DNA of 64,000 nt from Lysobacter sp. GX 14042 (GTDB lineage: Bacteria > Pseudomonadota > Gammaproteobacteria > Xanthomonadales > Xanthomonadaceae). The position numbers and the translations under genes are program-made. The DNA is taken from assembly GCF_021390425.1 (NCBI RefSeq), contig NZ_JAJUWY010000004.1:146623-210622 (forward strand), given 5' to 3'. Each line of letters starts with the position of its first letter. Position 1 is the stretch's first letter. Shown in pieces: positions 12,569 through 23,889 of the stretch. Below the pieces are notes generated by a model, which was not told the origin of the DNA, searched no databases, and saw nothing but the letters and a program-made list of their open reading frames with translations.

Positions 12569-13659
12569 CGGCTCACCTCCTCACGACCGGTGGGGCGCGG
12601 GCTGCGCGCGGCACCGGTGTCGGCGCCCTGGCCCTGCTCCGGCATCAGCAACTCGGGGGTGACCAGGGGCGGCTGCCGGGACTGGCCGCCATCGGCGCGG
12701 CCGCCGCCGGCACCGTCCATGGGCACGTAGATCAGCTGGCGCGAATCCCCGCCCACCACCTTGCGGTTGTCGGCCAGCACGCCCTGTACCGTCTCCAGCC
12801 ACAGGCGCTTGCGGGTGACGCCCGGGGCGTGCTGGTACTCGTCCACCAGCAGCGAGAAACGGTCGGCGTCACCCTGGGCACGGGCGATGCTCGCCTCGCG
12901 GTAGCCCTGGGCGGTGGCCCGGACCCGGGCCGCCGTACCACGGGCCTCGGGGACCACTTGGGCGGCGTAGGCCTCGGCCTCGCTGATCAGGCGGTCCTGG
13001 TCCTGCTGCGCGCTGTTGACGTCGTCGAAGGCCGGCTTGACCTCCTCCGGCGGACGGGCGTTGGGCAGGTTGAGCTCGGTCACCACCAGTCCGGTGCGAT
13101 ACGCATCCAGGGAGGCCTGCAACTGGTCGCGGGCGGAGACCGCCAGCGCGTTGCGGGCGCCGAGCACGGTGTCCAGCGGCGAGCGGCCGACCTGCTCGCG
13201 CACGGTGCTCAGCGCGGCCTGGGTGAGCATGGCGTCGCCGTCGCGGGTACCGAACAGGTACAGGCGCGGATCGCTGACCCGGTACTGCACGTTGATCTCG
13301 ACCTGGACGATGTTCTCGTCCGCGGTCAGCACCGGCACCGTGGTGCCGAAGTTCTTGATCGAGGTGGCGTTGACCTTGACCACGCGCTCGAGCGGCCATG
13401 GCAGCTTGAAGTGCGGGCCGGGCTGCAGCAGGCGCGCGTACTCGCCGAAGCGCAGGACTACGCCGCGCTGCTGCTCGGCGATCAGCACGAAGCAGTTGGC
13501 CGCCAGCCACAGTGCCAGCACCAGCAGGACCCAGCGGCCGATGCCACCTCCGCCCCCGAACAGGTTGCGCAGCGGATCGAGGATCTGCTCCAGCCCGCCG
13601 TTGCCGCGCCGCGGCCCCTTGCCGCCGGGATCATTGCTGCCGGGAGAGTTCCAGGCCAT
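12565..13659 (-). CDS. hflK: FtsH protease activity modulator HflK
   Basis: Partner of HflC in the periplasm-facing cage that encloses FtsH. The 364 aa have a Gly-rich N-terminus (MAWNSPGSNDPGGKGPRRGN), one transmembrane helix (WVLLVLALWLAANCFVLI), a SPFH domain, a coiled coil and a low-complexity C-terminal tail. It lies 30 bases downstream of hflX and overlaps hflC by 4 bases. Confidence 0.97.
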   Translation of the reverse strand: MAWNSPGSNDPGGKGPRRGNGGLEQILDPLRNLFGGGGGIGRWVLLVLALWLAANCFVLIAEQQRGVVLRFGEYARLLQPGPHFKLPWPLERVVKVNATSIKNFGTTVPVLTADENIVQVEINVQYRVSDPRLYLFGTRDGDAMLTQAALSTVREQVGRSPLDTVLGARNALAVSARDQLQASLDAYRTGLVVTELNLPNARPPEEVKPAFDDVNSAQQDQDRLISEAEAYAAQVVPEARGTAARVRATAQGYREASIARAQGDADRFSLLVDEYQHAPGVTRKRLWLETVQGVLADNRKVVGGDSRQLIYVPMDGAGGGRADGGQSRQPPLVTPELLMPEQGQGADTGAARSPRPTGREEVSR

Positions 13660-13689
13660 GCCAGCTCCGAGAAAATGCGACCGCTGATT

Positions 13690-14976
13690 CTATGGGGCGG
13701 GCAGCAGCGAAGCCAGCACGTGTCCTTCCGGACCCGTCGCCAGCCTGCGTGCTTCCGCTTCGGGAAGGTCCACCTGCAGCCGCCAGCCATGCTCGCCGGC
13801 CTGCTCGGCGCGCACCGCGCCCAGTGCATGCAGCCGTGCGTGCAGGCGGCCGGCGCGTGGCGGCAGTTCGATCGTGCCGCACACGTGGCGCATCTGCAGC
13901 ACCTCGCCCACCGCCTCGGCCAGCAGCCCCACCCCGTCGCCGTCGCGCGCGGAGATCCATACCCGCGCGTGGCCGTCGGCGGGACGGTCGATGCGCGGCC
14001 GGGCGTCGTCCAGCCGGTCGATCTTGTTGAGCACCAGCACTTGCGGCAACTCGCCGGCGCCGATCTCCGCCAGCACCTCGTCGACCTGGGCGATGCGCTC
14101 GTCCCTCAGGGGGTCGGAGGCGTCGACCACGTGCAGCAGCAGGTCGGCCTCGCGCGCCTCGCTCAGGGTGGAGCGGAACGCCGCGACCAGCTCATGCGGC
14201 AGGTCGCGCACGAAACCCACGGTGTCGGCCACGGCCACCGGTCCGGCCGGCAGCTCGACCCGCCGGACCGTAGGGTCCAGGGTGGCGAACAGCTGGTCGG
14301 CGGCGTACGCGTCGGCGCCGGTCAGGGCGTTGAACAGGGTCGACTTGCCGGCGTTGGTGTAGCCGACCAGGGCCACCCGGGGCAACTCGCTGCGCACGCG
14401 GGCGCGGCGCATCTGCGCCCGCTGCACCTCGACCTTGTCCAGGCGCTTCTGCAATTGCTCCAGGCGCTTCTGCAGCAGCCGGCGGTCGGTCTCCAGCTGG
14501 GTCTCGCCGGGGCCACGCAGGCCGATCGAGCCGCCGCGCTGGCGCTCCAGGTGGGTCCAGCCGCGGACCAGCCGGGTGGCCAGGTGGCGCAGCTGCGCCA
14601 GTTCGACCTGCAGCTTGCCCTCGTGGCTGCGGGCCCTTTGGGCGAAGATGTCCAGGATCAGCCCGGTCCGGTCCACGACGCGCCGCTGCAGCACCTTCTC
14701 CAGGTTGCGCTCCTGCACCGGGCTGAGCGGATGGTTGACCAGCACCAGGTCGGCGCCGCTGGCCTCGGCCGCGGCCTGGACCTCTTCCAGCTTGCCTTTG
14801 CCGATCAGGGTGGCGGCATTGGGCCGGTCGATCCGCGCCGGGAGCACCGCCGCCACGCTGGCGCCCGCCGAGCGGGCCAGTTCGGCGAATTCTTCCAGCA
14901 GGTCCTGGTCCGGCGGACCGCCGGCGTGGGGCTGGATCAGCAGGGCGTGCTCGCCCTTGCGGGAACGTTCAAACAA
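13690..14976 (-). CDS. hflX: GTPase HflX (ribosome rescue/splitting)
   Basis: A TRAFAC GTPase that splits stalled or heat-damaged 70S ribosomes. The 428 aa include an N-terminal HflX domain with the GLILDIFAQRA segment, a coiled-coil linker, and the G domain: P-loop GYTNAGKSTLFN, switch DTVGFVRDLPHELVAAF and NKID. The ATG at 14976 begins MFERSRKGEHALLIQPHAGG. The hfq stop lies 107 bases upstream, with a dispersed palindrome in the gap. Confidence 0.97.
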   Translation of the reverse strand: MFERSRKGEHALLIQPHAGGPPDQDLLEEFAELARSAGASVAAVLPARIDRPNAATLIGKGKLEEVQAAAEASGADLVLVNHPLSPVQERNLEKVLQRRVVDRTGLILDIFAQRARSHEGKLQVELAQLRHLATRLVRGWTHLERQRGGSIGLRGPGETQLETDRRLLQKRLEQLQKRLDKVEVQRAQMRRARVRSELPRVALVGYTNAGKSTLFNALTGADAYAADQLFATLDPTVRRVELPAGPVAVADTVGFVRDLPHELVAAFRSTLSEAREADLLLHVVDASDPLRDERIAQVDEVLAEIGAGELPQVLVLNKIDRLDDARPRIDRPADGHARVWISARDGDGVGLLAEAVGEVLQMRHVCGTIELPPRAGRLHARLHALGAVRAEQAGEHGWRLQVDLPEAEARRLATGPEGHVLASLLPAP

Positions 14977-15053
14977 GCGGGGTCATCTCCGGGCACCGGC
15001 GGCGCATCCCCACCACATGGGTCCGCGCCGCGCCAAACGCAAGCCCGCCCGTC

Positions 15054-15073
15054 GTTCCCGCGAACGCGGGAAC
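15054..15073. repeat. Dispersed palindrome, GTTCCCGCG/CGCGGGAAC type
   Basis: A perfect 20-bp palindrome centred on GCGAACGC in the hfq-hflX gap. A close relative lies at 58302-58321. The architecture resembles the small ATTCCC-N8-GGGAAT repeats widespread in proteobacteria. It could stabilise the hfq 3' end or attenuate hflX. Confidence 0.7.
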
Positions 15074-15083
15074 CCACGGCCCG

Positions 15084-15383
15084 TCAGTCCTCCCCGTCGC
15101 GCTCCGCGCCGTTGCCATTGCCATTGCCATTCGCACCCGGCTCCCCGGCCTGCACGTGCCCGCCGCCCGGCCCCACGCGCACGTTGCGCGCCGGCACCAC
15201 CGTGGAGATGGCGTGCTTGTAGACCATCTGGCTGACGGTGTTGCGCAGCAGGACGACGAACTGGTCGAACGATTCGATCGTGCCCTGCAGCTTGATCCCG
15301 TTGACCAGGTACACGGACACCGGGACGCGTTCGCGACGCAGCGCGTTCAGGAAAGGATCCTGCAAGGATTGCCCCTTGGACAT
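15084..15383 (-). CDS. hfq: RNA chaperone Hfq
   Basis: An Sm-like hexameric RNA chaperone that pairs small RNAs with mRNAs. The 99 aa begin [20 protein letters not shown]. Sm1 ([19 protein letters not shown]) and Sm2 ([14 protein letters not shown]) are intact. The C-terminal tail is disordered and contains a GNGNGNG run encoded by tandem hexamers at 15111-15134. The start is supported by AGGGG about 7 bases upstream. The miaA-hfq-hflX order is conserved. Confidence 0.98.
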   Translation of the reverse strand: MSKGQSLQDPFLNALRRERVPVSVYLVNGIKLQGTIESFDQFVVLLRNTVSQMVYKHAISTVVPARNVRVGPGGGHVQAGEPGANGNGNGNGAERDGED

Positions 15384-15549
15384 CGAATTCCCCTAAAAAA
15401 TCGGTCTGGATTTGTAGTTGTTGTATGGCCGTCCGCGGGCGGCCGGCGACCCGCCACCACCCCGTGGCAAGGCTGTCTGGGATGGTAGCGCACGCACGGG
15501 GGATTGCGCTGTGCGCTGGCCGCCAGATGCCGGCTCGTGGCCGACGCCG
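15384..15549 (-). promoter_or_regulatory. miaA-hfq intergenic region, likely hfq promoter
   Basis: A 166-base gap. The part next to hfq is unusually A/T-rich for this genome (minus-strand text around ACAACAACTACAAATCC and GATTTTTTAGGGG). It fits a promoter and 5' leader, as hfq has its own promoters inside the miaA operon in relatives. I cannot assign a precise -10/-35. Confidence 0.35.
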
Positions 15550-16503
15550 CTACCAGGGGAGGAACAGCGAGAGTGCCTGGTCCAGGCCGGCACGGTCGCT
15601 GACCGGATCGAACCATCGCAGGTCGGGCTGGCCCCGCAGCCAGGTGAGCTGGCGTTTGGCCAGCTGCCGGGTGGCGGCGATCGCCCGTTCGCGGAACTCC
15701 GCCGCATCGTGGCGACCGTCCAGGTGTTCCCAGGCCTGCCGATAGCCGACCGCCCGCAGCGCCGGCAGGTCCAGCGGCGCGGGATGGCCGGCCAGCTCCG
15801 GCAGCGCGCGGAGCCGGCGGACCTCGTCGAGGAAACCGGCCTCGAGCATCAGGTCGAAACGGCGGGCGATGCGCCCGTGCAGCACCGCGCGGTCGGACGG
15901 CGCGAGGGCCAGCCGCAGCACGCGGAACGGCGGGCGCGGCGGCAGCGGTTCGCTGCGCCAACCGCTCATGGTGCGTCCCGACAGCTGCCAGACCTCCAGG
16001 GCACGCTGGATGCGCTGCGGGTCGCCGGGCTGGATCCGCGCCGCGCACTCTGGATCGATCCGTGCCAGTTCGGCATGCATCGCGTGCCAGCCACCACGCT
16101 TTTCGGCCTCGGCCGCCAGCGCGGCGCGCACGTGCGGATCCGCCGGCGGCATCACCGACAGGCCCTGCAGCAGGGACTGGAAATACAGCCCGGTGCCGCC
16201 GGCCAGGATCGGCACCCTGCCCCGCGCCGCGATCCCGGCCATCGCGGCACGCGCATCGGCGGCAAATTCGGCCGCCGAGTACGCCTGCCAAGGCTCGCGG
16301 ATGTCGACCAGGTGGTGCGGTACCCGGGACTGCTCGGCCGCGTCGGGCTTGGCCGAGCCGATATCCAGGCCGCGATAGACCAGCGCCGAGTCCACGCTGA
16401 CGATTTCACCCCCCAGGCGCTCGCCCCACTCCAGGGCGAGCGCGGTCTTGCCCGAGGCGGTCGGCCCCATCAGGGCAATGGCCGATGGACGCCGGTCGCC
16501 CAT
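15550..16503 (-). CDS. miaA: tRNA dimethylallyltransferase
   Basis: Adds a dimethylallyl group to N6 of A37 in tRNAs that read UNN codons. The 317 aa include the P-loop [28 protein letters not shown], the [11 protein letters not shown] motif and the C-terminal substrate domain. The ATG at 16503 begins [13 protein letters not shown], 5 bases after the putP stop. The frame is open much further upstream, antisense-like through putP, and that part is not coding. Confidence 0.97.
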   Translation of the reverse strand: MGDRRPSAIALMGPTASGKTALALEWGERLGGEIVSVDSALVYRGLDIGSAKPDAAEQSRVPHHLVDIREPWQAYSAAEFAADARAAMAGIAARGRVPILAGGTGLYFQSLLQGLSVMPPADPHVRAALAAEAEKRGGWHAMHAELARIDPECAARIQPGDPQRIQRALEVWQLSGRTMSGWRSEPLPPRPPFRVLRLALAPSDRAVLHGRIARRFDLMLEAGFLDEVRRLRALPELAGHPAPLDLPALRAVGYRQAWEHLDGRHDAAEFRERAIAATRQLAKRQLTWLRGQPDLRWFDPVSDRAGLDQALSLFLPW

Positions 16504-16508
16504 CGCGG

Positions 16509-18044
16509 TCAGTAGCCGTTCTCGTCCAGCGCGGCGTGGACCTGGTCGTGCCTGGCCTGCATCGCCGGGGAAGGCGAGCGGCCGAGCAGGCTCACCGCGA
16601 TGATGGCGACGGTGGCGATGATGAAGCCCGGAATGATCTCGTACACCTCCGAGCCCATCCGGTTGACCATCACCTCCTTCCAGAACAGCACGGTCGAGGC
16701 CCCCAGCAGCATGCCGGCCAGCGCGCCATCGCGGGTCATGCGCTTCCAGAACAGCGACAGCAGCACCACCGGTCCGAAGGCGGCGCCAAAGCCGGCCCAG
16801 GCGTAGGCCACCAGCCCCAGCACCTTGCTGTCCGGATCCCGGCCGATGCCGATCGCCACCAGCGAGACCAGCAGCACCGCCAGCCGGCCGATCCAGACCA
16901 GCTCGCGCTGGCTCGCCTGCTTGCGGATGAAACCACGGTAGAAGTCCTCCGACAGCACGCTGGAGCACACCAGCAGCTGGCTCGACAGCGTACTCATCAC
17001 CGCGGCCAGGATGGCCGACAACAGGATGCCGGCGATCCACGGGTTGAACAGCAGCTCGACCAGGGTGATGAAGACCCGCTCGGAGTTGGCTTCCACCGGC
17101 CCGGCCGCCCCCGGGTTGACGGCGAAATAGGCGATGCCGAAGAAGCCGATCGACAGTGAGCCGGCCAGGCACAGGATCATCCAGCCCATGCCGATCCGGC
17201 GCGCGGCCGGGATCGTGCGCACCGAATCGGCCGCCATGAAGCGGGCGAGGATATGCGGCTGGCCGAAATAACCCAGGCCCCAGCAGATCAGCGAGGCCAG
17301 CGCCATCACGCTCATCGGGCCCGCAGCGTTGCGGGTCCACAGCAGCAGCGACGGGTCGACTGAGCGTACTGTTTCCACGGTCACCTCCCAGCCGCCGGTG
17401 TGCATGATGGTCAGCACCGGCGCCAGCAGCAGCGCGAACAGCATCAGGGTGCCCTGGGCGACGTCGGTCCAGCTCACCGCCAGGAAGCCGCCGACGAAGG
17501 TGTACAGCACCGTCACCGAGGCGCCCCAGAACAGCGCGCTGCCGTAGGACATGCCGAACACGCTTTCGAACAGCCGCGCGCCGGCGACCATGCCCGAGGC
17601 GCAATAGACCGCGAAGAACACCAGGATCACCACCGCCGAGAAGATCCGCAGCACCCGCGAACGGTCCTCGAAACGATGGGTGAAGTAGTCCGGCAGGGTC
17701 AGCGCGTTGCCGGTGTGCTCGGTGTAGACCCGCAGCGGGCCGGCGACGATGCGCCAGTTCACCCAGGCGCCGATGACCAGGCCGATGCCGATCCAGGCTT
17801 CCGACACCCCGCCCAGGTACATCGCACCGGGCAGGCCCATCAGCAGCCAGCCGCTCATGTCCGATGCGCCGGCCGACAGCGCGGTCACGGTCGGGCCGAG
17901 CTTGCGCCCCCCGAGGATGTAATCGTCGAAACTCTCCGTCCGGCGCCAGGCGATGAACCCGATCAGGACCATGGCGGCCAGGTAAACCAGAAAGGTGACG
18001 ATCAGCGGCGTGTTGGCGGCGATCATCGACGAGCCATCATTCAT
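16509..18044 (-). CDS. putP: Sodium/proline symporter
   Basis: A solute:sodium symporter (SSS family) with about 13 hydrophobic segments in 511 aa. [14 protein letters not shown] and [18 protein letters not shown] are the classic PutP Na+/proline-site segments. The start at 18044 ([13 protein letters not shown]) has a purine-rich GGGGGA upstream; ATG codons further upstream are less likely. It sits between folP and miaA. Confidence 0.93.
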   Translation of the reverse strand: MNDGSSMIAANTPLIVTFLVYLAAMVLIGFIAWRRTESFDDYILGGRKLGPTVTALSAGASDMSGWLLMGLPGAMYLGGVSEAWIGIGLVIGAWVNWRIVAGPLRVYTEHTGNALTLPDYFTHRFEDRSRVLRIFSAVVILVFFAVYCASGMVAGARLFESVFGMSYGSALFWGASVTVLYTFVGGFLAVSWTDVAQGTLMLFALLLAPVLTIMHTGGWEVTVETVRSVDPSLLLWTRNAAGPMSVMALASLICWGLGYFGQPHILARFMAADSVRTIPAARRIGMGWMILCLAGSLSIGFFGIAYFAVNPGAAGPVEANSERVFITLVELLFNPWIAGILLSAILAAVMSTLSSQLLVCSSVLSEDFYRGFIRKQASQRELVWIGRLAVLLVSLVAIGIGRDPDSKVLGLVAYAWAGFGAAFGPVVLLSLFWKRMTRDGALAGMLLGASTVLFWKEVMVNRMGSEVYEIIPGFIIATVAIIAVSLLGRSPSPAMQARHDQVHAALDENGY

Positions 18045-18148
18045 GCGGGGTCCCCCGTTTTGCTGCAGTGCGTGGACCGCCCGGAAGCGGCACAAGTCGC
18101 GCAGCCTAACGTAGACCGGCGGTTGCTTTCAGCCCGCCGGGGAGCCGC

Positions 18149-19048
18149 TCAGTCGTCGTCGCCCCATGCCATCGCGGGCGCGGAGCGCCCCTGACGTGGC
18201 ACCGCGACCGCCTCGACCGCGTGCCATACCCTGAGCGCATCGACGGTCCCGGCGACATCATGCACCCGCACGATCCGGGCCCCGCGCTGCACCGCCAGCA
18301 GGTGCGCCGCCACCGAACCGTGGGCGCGCGCGGAAGGCAGGTCACGGCCGGTCAGCTCGCCGATGCTGCGCTTGCGCGAGAGTCCCGCCAGCACCGGGAC
18401 CCCGAGTTCGGCCAGGCGACCCATGCGGGCCAGCAGCTCGACGTTGTGCGCGGTGGTCTTGCCGAAGCCGAAACCGGGATCGACGACGAGCCTGCTCCTG
18501 GCGATGCCGGCCATCTCGGCGGCGAAGATCCGCTCGGCCAGGAAACGCTGCACCTCGGCGCTGACGTCCTCGTAGTGCGGCAGGTCCTGCATCGAGCGCG
18601 GCTCGCCGAGCATGTGCATCAGCACCACCGGCACCGCAGCCTGCGCGGCGGCGTCCAGCGCGCCCTCGCGGCGCAGCGCGTAGACGTCGTTGATCATGCC
18701 CGCACCGGCATCCACGGCCGCGCGCATCACCTCGGGCTTGGAGGTATCGACACTGATCGGCACCCGGGTCTCGCGCGCCAGGCGCTCGACCAGCGGCACC
18801 ACCCGGCGCAGCTCCTCGTCCACCGGCACGCCGGCCGAGCCGGGGCGGGTCGATTCCCCGCCGATGTCGAGGATGTCCGCCCCCTCCTCCAGCAGCCGCA
18901 ACGCATGGGCGAACGCGGCATCCACGGTGTCGTGGGCGCCGCCGTCGGAGAACGAGTCCGGGGTGACGTTGACGATCCCCATCACACGGGCGCGGTCGAG
19001 CACCAGGGGGCGGCCGTTGCAGTCGAGCGTGGGAGCGGTGTCGAACAT
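18149..19048 (-). CDS. folP: Dihydropteroate synthase
   Basis: Condenses p-aminobenzoate with dihydropterin pyrophosphate in folate synthesis; the sulfonamide target. The TIM-barrel protein (299 aa) carries both family signatures, MGIVNVTPDSFSDGG and DIGGESTRPG, and SVDTSKPEVMRAA. The upstream ftsH gene ends with an intrinsic terminator between the two, so folP likely has separate initiation or depends on read-through. Confidence 0.97.
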   Translation of the reverse strand: MFDTAPTLDCNGRPLVLDRARVMGIVNVTPDSFSDGGAHDTVDAAFAHALRLLEEGADILDIGGESTRPGSAGVPVDEELRRVVPLVERLARETRVPISVDTSKPEVMRAAVDAGAGMINDVYALRREGALDAAAQAAVPVVLMHMLGEPRSMQDLPHYEDVSAEVQRFLAERIFAAEMAGIARSRLVVDPGFGFGKTTAHNVELLARMGRLAELGVPVLAGLSRKRSIGELTGRDLPSARAHGSVAAHLLAVQRGARIVRVHDVAGTVDALRVWHAVEAVAVPRQGRSAPAMAWGDDD

Positions 19049-19060
19049 GGGCTCAAACGG

Positions 19061-19090
19061 AAAAGGGGCCAGAGCGGACTCTGGCCCCTT
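19061..19090 (-). terminator. Intrinsic terminator of ftsH
   Basis: A perfect 12-bp stem (19063-19074 with 19079-19090, loop TCCG on the minus strand) is followed by a run of T on the minus strand. It lies between the ftsH stop and the folP start. Confidence 0.85.
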
Positions 19091-19114
19091 CCGGGTAGCG
19101 GCGGCAAGCGCCGG

Positions 19115-21037
<1,923 letters not shown>

Positions 21038-21065
21038 CTACCGCTACACCTCTTGCCCGTAGGCA

Positions 21066-21698
21066 TCAATTCGTCCCGGCGCGCCTGCCGCGCGCCAGCG
21101 CGTATACCTCCGGCGACCGCTTGCGCGAGGCCTCCGGCTTGCGGATCGACACCTTCTCATACCGGCGTCTCAGATCGCGCACGTAATCGTCGAAACCCAC
21201 GCCCTGGAACAGCTTGATCAGGAACGTGCCACCTTCGCGCAGGTGGCGGTCGGCGAAGTCCATGGCCAGCTCGGCCAGGTACATCGCGCGCGGCATGTCG
21301 ACCGCATCCACTCCACTCTTATTGGGGGCCATGTCCGACAGCACAAGGTCCACCGGTTGTCCGTCGAGCGCGGCCTCGAGCGCCGATAGGACGTCATCGT
21401 CCCTGAAATCCCCATGAAGGAACTCGACGCCGGCCAGCGGCGGCATCTCCAGGATGTCCAGTGCGATCACCCGACCGGTGTCGCCCAGCTCGCGCCGAAC
21501 CCACTGCGACCACCCGCCCGGGGCCGCGCCCAGGTCCACCACGGTCATGCCCGGGCGCAGCAGCCGGTCGCGCTCGACCAGCTCCTCGAGCTTGTAGACC
21601 GCCCGCGAACGCATGCCCTCCGCCCGTGCCTTCTTCACGAACGGGTCGGAATGGTGTTCCTTGAGCCAGCGCTGGCTGCTCTTGCTGCGTGAAGCCAT
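21066..21698 (-). CDS. rlmE: 23S rRNA 2'-O-ribose U2552 methyltransferase
   Basis: A heat-inducible FtsJ/RrmJ enzyme that methylates U2552 of 23S rRNA. The 210 aa show the SAM motif [12 protein letters not shown] and the K-D-K-E tetrad context ([26 protein letters not shown]). The ATG at 21698 starts [15 protein letters not shown]. It is divergent from yhbY with a 70-base shared promoter region, the conserved arrangement with ftsH downstream. Confidence 0.97.
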   Translation of the reverse strand: MASRSKSSQRWLKEHHSDPFVKKARAEGMRSRAVYKLEELVERDRLLRPGMTVVDLGAAPGGWSQWVRRELGDTGRVIALDILEMPPLAGVEFLHGDFRDDDVLSALEAALDGQPVDLVLSDMAPNKSGVDAVDMPRAMYLAELAMDFADRHLREGGTFLIKLFQGVGFDDYVRDLRRRYEKVSIRKPEASRKRSPEVYALARGRRAGTN

Positions 21699-21768
21699 CG
21701 GCAGTCGCGGGTTGCAGGGCCCCGCATGATACCCTGCGCGCCCTCCCCGCACCGTAACCGCAACCGTC

Positions 21769-22071
21769 ATGTCGACCCCCCTGAGCTCCGCCCAGACCCG
21801 TTTCCTGCGCGGCATGGCCCACGGCCTGCGGGCGATGATCCAGGTCGGCGGCAAGGGCGTGACAGAGAACCTGGTGGCGGAACTGGACCTGGCCCTGGAG
21901 CACCACGAGCTGGTGAAGGTGAGGGTGGCCGGGGCGGAACGGGAGGAACGCGACGCCATGATCGCCCGCCTGGCCGAACAGACCGGCGCGGCGCTGGTGC
22001 AACGCATCGGCCACACCGCAGTGTTCTACCGGCAGAGCCGGGAACACCGGGAGATCGTGCTCCCGCGTTAG
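21769..22071 (+). CDS. yhbY: Ribosome assembly RNA-binding protein YhbY (CRM domain)
   Basis: A 100-aa single-CRM-domain protein that associates with pre-50S particles. It shows [22 protein letters not shown], with the GGxGxT-type CRM loop, and a basic helix. Divergent from rlmE, it heads a two-gene unit with the next ORF 9 bases downstream. Confidence 0.93.
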   Translation: MSTPLSSAQTRFLRGMAHGLRAMIQVGGKGVTENLVAELDLALEHHELVKVRVAGAEREERDAMIARLAEQTGAALVQRIGHTAVFYRQSREHREIVLPR

Positions 22072-22080
22072 GAGGCAGCC

Positions 22081-22455
22081 ATGGACCTGATCCTGGAAAA
22101 CCCGGATTACGCGTATTTCCTGCGCGGGGCGAATGCCTTCGAGGGGCGGGTCAACGACCGTCGCCTGACCCGCAGTTTCCTGGTCGCCCCCGACCGCCTG
22201 GTCGAGGACTGGCCGGTCCGCGACGCCGGGACGATGACCCCGGCCGACCTGGAACCGGCGCTGGCGCTGGATCCGGAAGCCATCCTGCTGGGCAGCGGCG
22301 CCGGCCAGGTGTTCCCGCCGCCGGAGGTGATGGCCGCCTGCCTGCAGCGCGGGATCGGCCTGGAAGTGATGACCAACGCCGCCGTGGCCCGGACCTACAC
22401 CGTGATGGCCAGCGAGCAGCGGCGCGTGGTCGCCGCCTTCATCCTCCCGGGCTGA
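22081..22455 (+). CDS. Mth938-like domain protein (DUF498)
   Basis: A 124-aa member of the Mth938/DUF498 family (NDUFAF3-like in mitochondria), with LLGSGAGQVFPPPEVMAACL and LEVMTNAAVARTYTVMASE. The biochemical role is not established in bacteria. It has a good ribosome binding site (AGGAGG) and is convergent with nlpD. Confidence 0.88.
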   Translation: MDLILENPDYAYFLRGANAFEGRVNDRRLTRSFLVAPDRLVEDWPVRDAGTMTPADLEPALALDPEAILLGSGAGQVFPPPEVMAACLQRGIGLEVMTNAAVARTYTVMASEQRRVVAAFILPG

Positions 22456-22465
22456 CCCGGCGCTC

Positions 22466-23251
22466 CTAGCGCTTCGGCAGGTAGAGCTGGGGGTCGACCG
22501 GCTTGCCGTTGTGGCGGATCTCGAAGTGCAGCATGTCGCGCGAGGCGCCGCTGCGGCCGACCTCGGCGATCTGCTGCCCGGCCTTCACCACCTGGCCCTC
22601 GTTGACCATCCGGTTGCGGTTGTGGCCGTACGCGGAAAGCCACTCCTCGCTGTGCTTGAGGATGATCAGCTCGCCATAGCCGACCAGCCCGGACCCCGAA
22701 TACACCACGGTGCCGTCGGCAGTGGCGCGCACCGGCGCCCCGCCGGTGGCGGCGATGTCGATGCCCTGGCGGGTCGGGTCGCCGGACTGGTAGCTGCTGA
22801 GCAATGAGCCGTCGACCGGCCAGCGCCACTTGATCGAGCTGGCGATCGCCTTGCCCGCGGGCGCCGGTGAGGGTACGGGTGCCGAGGTGGCTGGGGGACG
22901 ACTGGCCGGCGGCGTGGCCGTACCGGCAGTGCCGCGCGACGGCATGCGCCCGGCGCCGGAATCGGGATAGAGCTTCAGGCGCTGACCCGGATAGATGGTG
23001 TAAGGCGGCGGGATGTTGTTCCAGGCCGCCAGGTCCAGGGTGGTGATGCCGTTGCCGGTGGCGATCCGGTACAGGTTGTCGCCACGCTTGACGACCGTGG
23101 TCGCGCCGTACTTGGGCGTTGAACCAGCCGGGGTGCGCGTGACTGTGCTGCTGGCGCACGCGACCAGCAACAGAGAACCCAGCAACGCAGCAGCTGCCGA
23201 GATCCGTAGCAGGCGGAGGCGGGGGGCGGATGCGCGTGCGTTGTTACTCAT
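22466..23251 (-). CDS. nlpD: LysM-M23 lipoprotein, NlpD-type amidase activator
   Basis: An outer-membrane-facing lipoprotein of 261 aa. The lipobox is at LLLVAC, followed by a LysM domain (VVKRGDNLYRIATGNGITT...IYPGQRLKL), a Pro/Ala linker, and a C-terminal LytM/M23 domain. The zinc ligands are degenerate: RQGIDIA replaces HxxxD, and only LHFEIR remains of HxH. As in E. coli NlpD, it is therefore probably an activator of the AmiC amidase, not a peptidase. It lies last in the surE-pcm-yqaA-nlpD run; rpoS does not follow it here. Confidence 0.92.
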   Translation of the reverse strand: MSNNARASAPRLRLLRISAAAALLGSLLLVACASSTVTRTPAGSTPKYGATTVVKRGDNLYRIATGNGITTLDLAAWNNIPPPYTIYPGQRLKLYPDSGAGRMPSRGTAGTATPPASRPPATSAPVPSPAPAGKAIASSIKWRWPVDGSLLSSYQSGDPTRQGIDIAATGGAPVRATADGTVVYSGSGLVGYGELIILKHSEEWLSAYGHNRNRMVNEGQVVKAGQQIAEVGRSGASRDMLHFEIRHNGKPVDPQLYLPKR

Positions 23252-23285
23252 GCGGCTGTCGTTCTCCTTGGTACCCGGGGCGCGC

Positions 23286-23870
23286 TCAGCGCCGGAACTC
23301 CATCCAGGCCAGTGCAATCAGGACCAGCAGCGCCACCAGCCAGCCGAGCACCTCGATGTAGCGGCGCAGCATGGGCTCGACCCGTGGACCACCCCACGCA
23401 ACGAGGCCGGCAACCAGGAGGAACCTGGCACCACGGCCAACCAGCGAACCGGAGATGAAAGGTAGCAAGCCTATGCCGGTCGCGCCTGCCGCGAGGGTGA
23501 ATACCTTGTAGGGGATCGGCGTGAATGCCGCGACGAACACGATCCAGATGCCGTGGCGGACGAACAGTTCCTGTACGTGGATGAAGGTCGCATCCCAGCC
23601 CAGCCGCTGGATCAAGGGCCAAGTCGCCTCCAGCGCCAGCGCCCCAAGTGCGTAGCCCACCAGCCCCCCCAGCACCGAGCCCACTGCGCAAAGCACCGCC
23701 AGCCGCCACCAGCGAGACGGCCTGGCGAGCGCCATGGGCGCGAGCATGACGTCGACCGGTACCGGGAAGAATATCGACTCGGCAACGCTCATCCAGAACA
23801 GGTAGCGCGCAGCCAGGTGGTGACTCGCCCACGTCCGGCAGCGGTCATAGATCGGGCCAAAGAGCCTCAT
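23286..23870 (-). CDS. yqaA: DedA/YqaA family membrane protein
   Basis: A 194-aa SNARE-associated/VTT-fold membrane protein with ESIFFPVPVDVMLAPMALARP and FTPIPYKVFTLAAGATG, the conserved DedA re-entrant loop segments. Family members act in lipid-carrier transport or envelope homeostasis. Start at 23870, MRLFGPIYDR. It sits between pcm and nlpD as in related genomes. Confidence 0.9.
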   Translation of the reverse strand: MRLFGPIYDRCRTWASHHLAARYLFWMSVAESIFFPVPVDVMLAPMALARPSRWWRLAVLCAVGSVLGGLVGYALGALALEATWPLIQRLGWDATFIHVQELFVRHGIWIVFVAAFTPIPYKVFTLAAGATGIGLLPFISGSLVGRGARFLLVAGLVAWGGPRVEPMLRRYIEVLGWLVALLVLIALAWMEFRR

Positions 23871-23889
23871 CGTGTTTCTCTCGTGGGAC

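Noticed and set aside
12544..15222. 892-codon open frame on the + strand
   Set aside because: It is antisense to hflK, hflX and hfq. The predicted protein is Gln/Arg/Ala/Gly/His-rich low complexity, a high-G+C shadow frame.
22466..23251. Active M23 metallopeptidase
   Set aside because: Zinc ligands are missing (Gln for His in the first motif, one His only in the last), so it was called an NlpD-type activator.
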